Positions 59,397 through 64,000 of a DNA stretch of 64,000 bases are shown piece after piece. The DNA lies in contig NZ_JACCBJ010000001.1 of the NCBI RefSeq assembly GCF_013408745.1, forward strand, positions 3,844,001 to 3,908,000, in the 5' to 3' direction. Both the position numbers and the translations under genes were made by a program. Position 1 is the first letter of the stretch. The number at the start of each line of letters is the position of its first letter. The DNA is from Leifsonia soli (GTDB taxonomy: Bacteria > Actinomycetota > Actinomycetes > Actinomycetales > Microbacteriaceae). The notes under the pieces were generated by a model. That model saw nothing but the letters and a program-made list of their open reading frames with translations, searched no databases and was not told where the DNA came from.

Positions 59397-60398
59397 ATGG
59401 GACGGCGTCCGACGATCAGCGATGTGGCTGCTGCTGCCGGCGTCTCGGTCGCCACCGTGTCGAAGGCCGTGAACGGCCGGTACGGAGTGGCGACCTCGAC
59501 GGTGGAGCGCGTGCTGCAGGTGGTGCAGGAGCTCGGCTACGAGTCGAGCCTGGTCGCCAGCAGCATGCGGTCGCGCCGCACCGGCGTGATCGGCGTGCTC
59601 GTCGCCGACTTCGAGCCGTTCTCCGCCGAGATCCTCAAAGGCGTCGGGACGGCGCTCCACGACTCGCGCTACGACCTGCTCGCGTACAGCGGATCGCGCC
59701 AGCCGTCGAGCGAGGGATGGGAGCGGCGCTCTCTCAGCCGGCTCAGCGGCACGCTCATCGACGGCGTCATCATGGTCACTCCGACCGTCGTGAACGCGAA
59801 CGTCGACGTCCCGATGGTGGCCATCGACCCGCACGCCGGCCGCGCCGACCTGCCGACCGTCGAATCGGACAGCTTCGGCGGCGCGCGCAACGCGACCGCG
59901 TTCCTGATCGGGCTGGGCCACCGCCGCATCGCCTTCGTGGCCGGACGTCCGGACCTCCGCTCGTCGAGTCTCCGCGACGCGGGATACCGCCGCGCGCTGG
60001 GCGAGGCGGGCATCCCCTTCGATCCGTCGCTGGTGGCAGTCGGCCGCTACGAGCACGACACCGTTCGCGAGGTGACCCTGCCGCTGCTGCGCCGGGCGGA
60101 CCGGCCGACCGCGGTGTTCGCCGCGAACGACATCTCGGCGATCGCGGTCATCGAGGTCGCCGCCGAGCTCGGCCTCGATGTCCCGCGCGACCTCTCGGTG
60201 GTCGGCTTCGACGACATCCCCGAGGCGTCGCAGTTCAGCCCGCCGCTGACGACCGTGCGCCAGCCCATGCAGGGCCTGGGCGCGACGGCCGCCGACCTGC
60301 TGATCCGGCTGATGAACGGCGAGACGCCGGAGCGCATCCACGTGCGGCTCCCCACCCGCCTGGTCCGCCGAGCGACGACCGCCGCGCCCCCCTCCTGA
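59397..60398 (+). CDS. LacI-family transcriptional regulator of the xylan/CUT1 locus
   Basis: A 333-residue repressor with helix-turn-helix ISDVAAAAGVSVATVSKAVN and hinge SSLVASSMRSRRTGVIGVLV. The effector domain has FLIGLGHRRIAFVAGRPDLR, VFAANDISAIAVIEVAAELG and LSVVGFDDIPEASQFSPPLT. The ATG at 59397 is used since a TATGCT -10 element sits just before it. It is divergent from the sugar importer operon and the intervening TTTTCGAAAA site is its likely operator. Candidate inducers are xylobiose or related oligosaccharides (inference). Confidence 0.92.
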   Translation: MGRRPTISDVAAAAGVSVATVSKAVNGRYGVATSTVERVLQVVQELGYESSLVASSMRSRRTGVIGVLVADFEPFSAEILKGVGTALHDSRYDLLAYSGSRQPSSEGWERRSLSRLSGTLIDGVIMVTPTVVNANVDVPMVAIDPHAGRADLPTVESDSFGGARNATAFLIGLGHRRIAFVAGRPDLRSSSLRDAGYRRALGEAGIPFDPSLVAVGRYEHDTVREVTLPLLRRADRPTAVFAANDISAIAVIEVAAELGLDVPRDLSVVGFDDIPEASQFSPPLTTVRQPMQGLGATAADLLIRLMNGETPERIHVRLPTRLVRRATTAAPPS

Positions 60399-60423
60399 CC
60401 CTCGCGCCACCCCGCGCCGCGGT

Positions 60424-60480
60424 CCCGTCGAGATTTGGCGCACGTCTTCGACGGGGAGGCGGGGGAGGCGGGGGAGGCGC
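60424..60480. repeat. Short palindrome related to element B with G-rich tract
   Basis: CCCGTCGA (60424-60431) pairs with TCGACGGG (60448-60455) around a 16-base interior that retains GCGCACG. The outer arm matches that of element B (CCGTCGAG), and GGGAGGCG units follow from 60453, as G-rich tracts follow the full copies. It lies between two convergent genes and looks like a shortened relative. Confidence 0.45.
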
Positions 60481-60487
60481 GCCGCGG

Positions 60488-61459
60488 TCAGCGGAAGCGG
60501 GGGGCCAGCCACGCGGCCTGCGTGCGCCAGTGCGCGCCGCCTCCGCCCTCGTGGTCGTTGAACGGGTAGACCTCGATGGCGCGGTCGGTCGCCGCGAGGT
60601 GGTTGTACGCGGCGAAGGTGGTCGACGGCGGCACGATCGTGTCCATCAGCGCCACCGAGAACAACGACGGCGCGTGGATGCGGCGGGCGAAGTTGACCCC
60701 GTCGAAGTACGACAGGGTGCGGAACACGTCGGCGACCTCGTCGCGGTGCACAGACAGATAGGTCGCGAGCTCGATGAACGGTCCGCCGGCCGCGACCTCC
60801 GCGCCCCGGCGGAACGCGCAGAGGAACGCGACATCCGGCATCACCGCGGTGACGCCGCCCGCCAGCGCCCCGGCCGCGAGGGCGATCCCGCCGCCCTGGC
60901 TGCCGCCCGTCACGGCGATCCGGTCGGCGTCGACGAACGGCAGCGACCGGGTGGCATCGATGGCGCGCACCGCGTCGGTGAACACGCGCCGGTAGTAGTA
61001 CGTCTCCGGCGAGTGGATGCCGCGGGTCATCACACCGGGAGTGGCCGGCCCCGAGCCGTGCGGGTCGGGCGTGTCTCCGCCGCTGCCCCATCCACTGCCC
61101 TGTCCGCGCGTGTCGACGAACACGTGCACGTACCCGGCCAGCGCCCACGCCACGTTCTCGCCGGGCAGCCCCCGCCCTCCGCCGTAGCCCTGGTACTGCA
61201 CGACCGCGGGCAGCGGCCCGTCGCCGTGGAGCGGTCGCGACACCCAGGCGCGCACGGGCTCCCCGCCGAAGCCCGGGAAGACCAGGTCGTCGATCCGCAG
61301 CTGCGTCACGGGCGAGTCGGCGGGCGTCAGCTCGGGGACGCCGCCAGCGGCGCGGGCCTCGGCGATCGTGCGCTCCCAGAAGGCGTCGAAGTCGGCGGGT
61401 TCCTCGACCTGCGGACGGAAGGCGAGCAGTTCGGAGTGGGTCAGGTCGGTGAGCGGCAT
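60488..61459 (-). CDS. Acetylxylan esterase / cephalosporin-C deacetylase-like (AXE1) hydrolase
   Basis: A 323-residue alpha/beta hydrolase of carbohydrate esterase family 7 type. The triad is complete: S187 in GGSQGG, D273 in ALMDTIVPPS and H303 in FNDHEGG. PAVVQYQGYGGGRGLP and VDTRGQGSGWGSGGDTPDPH are typical of AXE1 proteins, in which the first holds the oxyanion tyrosine. Members remove acetyl groups from xylo-oligosaccharides in the cytoplasm. Lack of a signal peptide and the GH3, xylA, xylB and CUT1 neighbours fit. It is divergent from the LacI gene at 61581 and may be under its control. Confidence 0.92.
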   Translation of the reverse strand: MPLTDLTHSELLAFRPQVEEPADFDAFWERTIAEARAAGGVPELTPADSPVTQLRIDDLVFPGFGGEPVRAWVSRPLHGDGPLPAVVQYQGYGGGRGLPGENVAWALAGYVHVFVDTRGQGSGWGSGGDTPDPHGSGPATPGVMTRGIHSPETYYYRRVFTDAVRAIDATRSLPFVDADRIAVTGGSQGGGIALAAGALAGGVTAVMPDVAFLCAFRRGAEVAAGGPFIELATYLSVHRDEVADVFRTLSYFDGVNFARRIHAPSLFSVALMDTIVPPSTTFAAYNHLAATDRAIEVYPFNDHEGGGGAHWRTQAAWLAPRFR

Positions 61460-61473
61460 CGGTCTCGCTTTCT

Positions 61474-61490
61474 GAACGGTTTTCGCAACG
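61474..61490. promoter_or_regulatory. LacI-type operator-like site before the esterase gene
   Basis: GAACGGTTTTCGCAACG lies 15 bases upstream of the esterase start on the minus strand. It shares CGTTTTCG-like spacing with the site at 59357 and with ACGAAAGTTTTCCAAC at 62585. It is a candidate target of the LacI proteins encoded at 59397 or 61581. Confidence 0.45.
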
Positions 61491-61580
61491 TGCGGCGGGA
61501 GGCTGGGCGTCATTGTGGCACAGCCCGCGGCCGAGCGTCGCAGCGGCCCGGTGTGCGACGGTGTGTGCGACAGTGGCTCC

Positions 61581-62585
61581 ATGCCCGGTCCGACCCGCCC
61601 GACCCTAGAGGCCATCGCCCGTGAGGCGTCCGTGTCGCTGTCGACCGTGTCGAAGGTGCTCAACGGCCGCCCCGGCGTTTCCGCAGGCACCCGCCGCCGC
61701 GTCGAGGAGCTGCTGCACGACTCCGGCTACGCCCGCCGCGGTGTGGATGCCGAGCGCGGCGAGGCCGTCGAGCTGGTCATCGAGAACCTGGCGAGCGAGT
61801 GGTCCGTCGAGGTCATCCGCGGCGTGGAGCGCGTCACCCGCGAGAACGGCCTGGCGATGACCCTCTCCACCATCGGCGACTACCACGCCGTCGGGGACGA
61901 GCTGATCACCGGGGTGCTCCGCCGCAAGCCGATCGCCATCGTCCTGCAGTTCTCGAACCTGACGGCCGATCACCGGCGTCAGTTGCGCACCCGCAACATC
62001 CCCTTCGTCGTGGTCGACCCCGCGGGCGACCCTCCGCCGGACGTCCCGGCCATCGGCGCGACCAACTGGGCGGGAGGGGTCGCCGCGACCCGTCATCTGC
62101 TCGCGCTCGGCCACCGGCGCATCGCCGCCATCGCCGGTCCCGCCGACCTGATGTGCTCGCGCGCTCGCGTCGCCGGGTACCAGTCGGCGCTGCAGGAGGC
62201 GGGGCTCCCCGTGCCGTCGGAGATCGGCAGGGGCGGGTTCTCGCGGGCCGACGGCGAGCGGGAGGGCCGGCGGCTGCTCGCGTCGCCGGACCGGCCGACC
62301 GCGATCGTCTGCGGCAATGACATGCAGGCGCTCGGGGTCTATGACGCCGCTTTCGCGCTCGGACTGGATGTGCCGGGGGACGTGTCGGTCGTCGGCTTCG
62401 ACGATGCGCCGTCCGCCGCGTGGGCGCGTCCGCCGTTGACGACCGTCCGGCAGCCGCTGCAGGAGATGGCGGAGGAGGCGACGCGGCTCGCGCTCCGCCT
62501 GAGGGCGGGTGAGGGCGAGAACAGCCGGCTGGAGCTCGCGACCGCGCTGGTCGAGCGCGCGTCGACGGCGCCGCCCGCGGACTGA
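61581..62585 (+). CDS. LacI-family transcriptional regulator
   Basis: A 334-residue repressor. The helix-turn-helix is LEAIAREASVSLSTVSKVLN, with RRVEELLHDSGYARRGVDAE before the hinge. The effector domain includes TRHLLALGHRRIAAIAGPAD, CGNDMQALGVYDAAF and DVSVVGFDDAPSAAWARPPL, close in style to the truncated regulator at the window start. The ATG at 61581 is preferred over one at 61515 because it starts directly before the helix-turn-helix and GACAGT stands 7 bases upstream. It is followed after 88 bases by a Gfo/Idh gene that has a related operator. Confidence 0.9.
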   Translation: MPGPTRPTLEAIAREASVSLSTVSKVLNGRPGVSAGTRRRVEELLHDSGYARRGVDAERGEAVELVIENLASEWSVEVIRGVERVTRENGLAMTLSTIGDYHAVGDELITGVLRRKPIAIVLQFSNLTADHRRQLRTRNIPFVVVDPAGDPPPDVPAIGATNWAGGVAATRHLLALGHRRIAAIAGPADLMCSRARVAGYQSALQEAGLPVPSEIGRGGFSRADGEREGRRLLASPDRPTAIVCGNDMQALGVYDAAFALGLDVPGDVSVVGFDDAPSAAWARPPLTTVRQPLQEMAEEATRLALRLRAGEGENSRLELATALVERASTAPPAD

Positions 62586-62600
62586 CGAAAGTTTTCCAAC
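62585..62600 (+). promoter_or_regulatory. LacI-type operator-like site before the Gfo/Idh gene
   Basis: ACGAAAGTTTTCCAAC starts at the last base of the LacI stop codon and lies 73 bases upstream of the Gfo/Idh start. The TTTTC core is shared with the sites at 59361 and 61479. TAnnnT hexamers are not obvious downstream, so the promoter itself is unclear. Confidence 0.4.
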
Positions 62601-62673
62601 ACTGGCGAGAAACTTGCTCCGCCCGGTGCGCCGAACTACCGTCGCACGGGTACCGCCAGACGAAGGGCCGACG

Positions 62674-63861
62674 ATGACCGACGACAGACCGCAGCTCCGG
62701 GTCGCCATGATCGGGTACGGGTTCATGGGCGCAGCGCACTCGCAGGGGTGGCGCACCGCCCCGCGCTTCTTCGACCTCCCCGCCGAGCCGGTCATGTCCG
62801 TGATCGTCGGCCGGGATACCGTCCGCGTCGAGGACGCCCGGCGCCGGTTCGGCTGGCAGCGGGCCGAGACGGACTGGCGCGCGGTGATCGACGACCCGGA
62901 CATCGACGTCGTCGACATCTGCACGCCGGGCGACAGCCACGCGGAGATCGCGATCGCGGCCCTCGACGCCGGCAAGCACGTCCTGTGCGAGAAGCCGCTC
63001 GCCAACACCGTCGCCGAGGCCGAGGCGATGACCGCCGCCGCGGAGCGCGCCGCCGCCCGCGGCATCCGTTCGATGGTCGGCTTCAGCTACCGCCGCGTCC
63101 CCGCCATCGGTTTCGCCCGCCGGCTCGTGCAGGAGGGGCGCCTCGGCGCGATCCGCCAGGTGCGGGCGCTGTATCTGCAGGACTGGCTCCGCGACGAGGA
63201 CGGCCCGATGACGTGGCGGCTCGACAAGACGCTGGCCGGCTCCGGCTCGCTCGGCGACATCGGGGCGCACGCCGTCGACCTCGTCGAGCACCTGACCGGC
63301 TCGCAGCTCGGCGCCGTCTCCGGCACGCTGGCCACCTTCGTCGAGGAGCGCCCGCTGCTCGGTGAGGGCGTCGGTCTGTCGGGCACCGCATCCACCGAGC
63401 GCGGGACGGTCACCGTCGACGACGCCGCCTGGTTCACCGCCCGTCTCGCCGGCGGCGAGGCCGACGGCGCCATCGGCGCGTTCGAGGCGACGCGGTACGC
63501 GACCGGACGCAAGAACGCCCTGCGCATCGAGCTCAGCGGCTCCCGCGGCGCGATCGCGTTCGACCTCGAGGAGATGAACGAGCTCCAGTTCTACGACGCG
63601 ACGGCCCCCGCCGGGGAGCAGGGGTTCACGCGGATCATCGTGACCGAGCCCGAGCATCCCTACATGGCCAACTGGTGGCCGACCGGACACGCCATCGGGT
63701 ACGAGCACGCGTTCAGCCACGAGGTCGTCGACCTGGTCACGGCCATCGCGTCCGGAACCGACCCCGAGCCGTCGTTCGCCGACGGACTCCACATCCAGCG
63801 CGTCCTGGACGCCGTCGAGCGCAGCGCCGCCGACGGCAGCGCCTGGACCCCGATCCCCTGA
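62674..63861 (+). CDS. Gfo/Idh/MocA-family oxidoreductase
   Basis: A 395-residue oxidoreductase. LRVAMIGYGFMGAAHSQGWR binds the dinucleotide, HVLCEKPLANT carries the catalytic Lys, and LGDIGAHAVDLVEHLTG is a full GxHxxD active-site motif, making it the most canonical of the five family members here. VGFSYRRVPAIGFARRLVQE resembles myo-inositol/sugar dehydrogenases. The ATG at 62674 has AAGGG 8 bases upstream. It is followed by a palindromic repeat and then a ThuA-like gene on the same strand, repeating the Gfo/Idh plus ThuA pairing seen at 6.6-8.4 kb. Confidence 0.88.
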   Translation: MTDDRPQLRVAMIGYGFMGAAHSQGWRTAPRFFDLPAEPVMSVIVGRDTVRVEDARRRFGWQRAETDWRAVIDDPDIDVVDICTPGDSHAEIAIAALDAGKHVLCEKPLANTVAEAEAMTAAAERAAARGIRSMVGFSYRRVPAIGFARRLVQEGRLGAIRQVRALYLQDWLRDEDGPMTWRLDKTLAGSGSLGDIGAHAVDLVEHLTGSQLGAVSGTLATFVEERPLLGEGVGLSGTASTERGTVTVDDAAWFTARLAGGEADGAIGAFEATRYATGRKNALRIELSGSRGAIAFDLEEMNELQFYDATAPAGEQGFTRIIVTEPEHPYMANWWPTGHAIGYEHAFSHEVVDLVTAIASGTDPEPSFADGLHIQRVLDAVERSAADGSAWTPIP

Positions 63862-63934
63862 CCCACGCCGACAGCTCCTGAGTTCTTCGCCCGACACGCC
63901 GTGCTCGGGGCCGAAAAACTCAGGAGCAGGCGGC
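63862..63934. repeat. Palindromic repeat element A, copy 2
   Basis: GCTCCTGAGTTCTTCG (63874-63889) pairs with 63912-63927 at 15 of 16 positions. The first 40 bases (63862-63901) equal the reverse complement of 50811-50850 with one difference, so the copy is inverted relative to copy 1. It separates the Gfo/Idh gene from the ThuA-like gene. Its second arm is more decayed than that of copy 1. Confidence 0.75.
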
Positions 63935-63950
63935 GACACCGGAAGGAAGC

Positions 63951-64000
63951 ATGAGCAAGCAGGCACTGATCGTCCGCGGAGGATGGGATGGGCACATGCC
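63951..64000 (+). CDS. ThuA-like protein, fourth copy, 3' truncated by window edge
   Basis: Only 16 complete codons are visible. The ATG at 63951 has AAGGA 4 bases upstream and the protein begins MSKQALIVRGGWDGHMP, the N-terminal strand of ThuA-domain proteins (a short hydrophobic strand followed by GGWDGHxP). Position after a Gfo/Idh gene supports the call, but so short a sequence cannot be conclusive. Confidence 0.55.
   Translation, partial: MSKQALIVRGGWDGHM

Noticed and set aside
1..64000. tRNA, rRNA, riboswitch, CRISPR array, insertion sequence, integrase or attachment site
   Set aside because: I looked for cloverleaf-like segments, conserved rRNA stretches, regularly spaced repeats and transposase or recombinase motifs and saw none; small or unusual RNAs could still be missed by eye.

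Overview
The window is GC-rich, densely packed DNA. Most operons use 4-base ATGA or GTGA overlaps, several regulators appear to be leaderless, and GTG starts are common. Together with Streptomyces-like xylose isomerase numbering and the many LacI, GntR and sugar ABC systems, this points to a high-GC actinobacterium, probably Microbacteriaceae (inferred from gene style; no marker gene is present). It holds 56 genes, all but the two cut by the window ends apparently intact. No rRNA, tRNA, CRISPR, transposase or phage gene was seen, and no gene-free stretch exceeds 300 bases. Nearly everything is carbohydrate or glycoside catabolism.

Layout. 1-2.1 kb: end of a LacI repressor and an MFS exporter. 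2.1-33.1 kb: a supercluster with a GH9-like cytoplasmic glycosidase, a PuuP-like permease, a zinc dehydrogenase, a ten-gene plus-strand run (Gfo/Idh oxidoreductase, two ThuA-like proteins, an Opp-type importer with a fused permease-ATPase, a TIM-barrel isomerase, an SDR epimerase, a UTRA-type GntR), a second complete Opp-type importer on the minus strand, and an eight-gene plus-strand operon (Gfo/Idh, second GntR, copper amine oxidase, TIM-barrel isomerase, Gfo/Idh, SIS sugar-phosphate isomerase/deaminase, BadF-type amino-sugar kinase, aldehyde dehydrogenase) plus a small membrane protein. Phased TGGTA-type repeats precede several of these units, suggesting one regulon. 33.2-43.3 kb: two LacI genes, a CUT1 ABC importer without ATPase, an aldehyde dehydrogenase, a 2-hydroxyacid dehydrogenase, a ThuA-like protein and an MFS transporter. 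43.4-47.9 kb: Gfo/Idh, DUF993 and TIM-barrel trio, then glycerate kinase. 48-50.8 kb: gluconate module. 50.8-61.5 kb: xylose/xylan module (xylB, xylA, GH3, CUT1 importer, LacI, acetylxylan-esterase-like protein). 61.6-64 kb: LacI, Gfo/Idh and the start of a fourth ThuA-like gene.

How it may work. Five Gfo/Idh oxidoreductases, four ThuA-like proteins and three TIM-barrel isomerase/epimerase-like proteins in 64 kb resemble the parts list of the oxidation-first route of glycoside breakdown, in which a sugar is oxidised (typically to a 3-keto form) and then cleaved or isomerised. In the first supercluster this is combined with functions expected for amino sugars (GH9, Opp-type importers, SIS protein, BadF-type kinase, as in Vibrio chitobiose/glucosamine operons) and with a copper amine oxidase plus aldehyde dehydrogenase. 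The substrate is not shown by the sequence.

Non-coding structure is rich: two families of long palindromic intergenic repeats (one with 39 of 40 bases identical between distant copies, one with a compensatory base-pair change), G-rich tracts beside one family, a GGTCCC microsatellite, hairpins between three solute-binding-protein genes and the next gene, and several distinct operator types.
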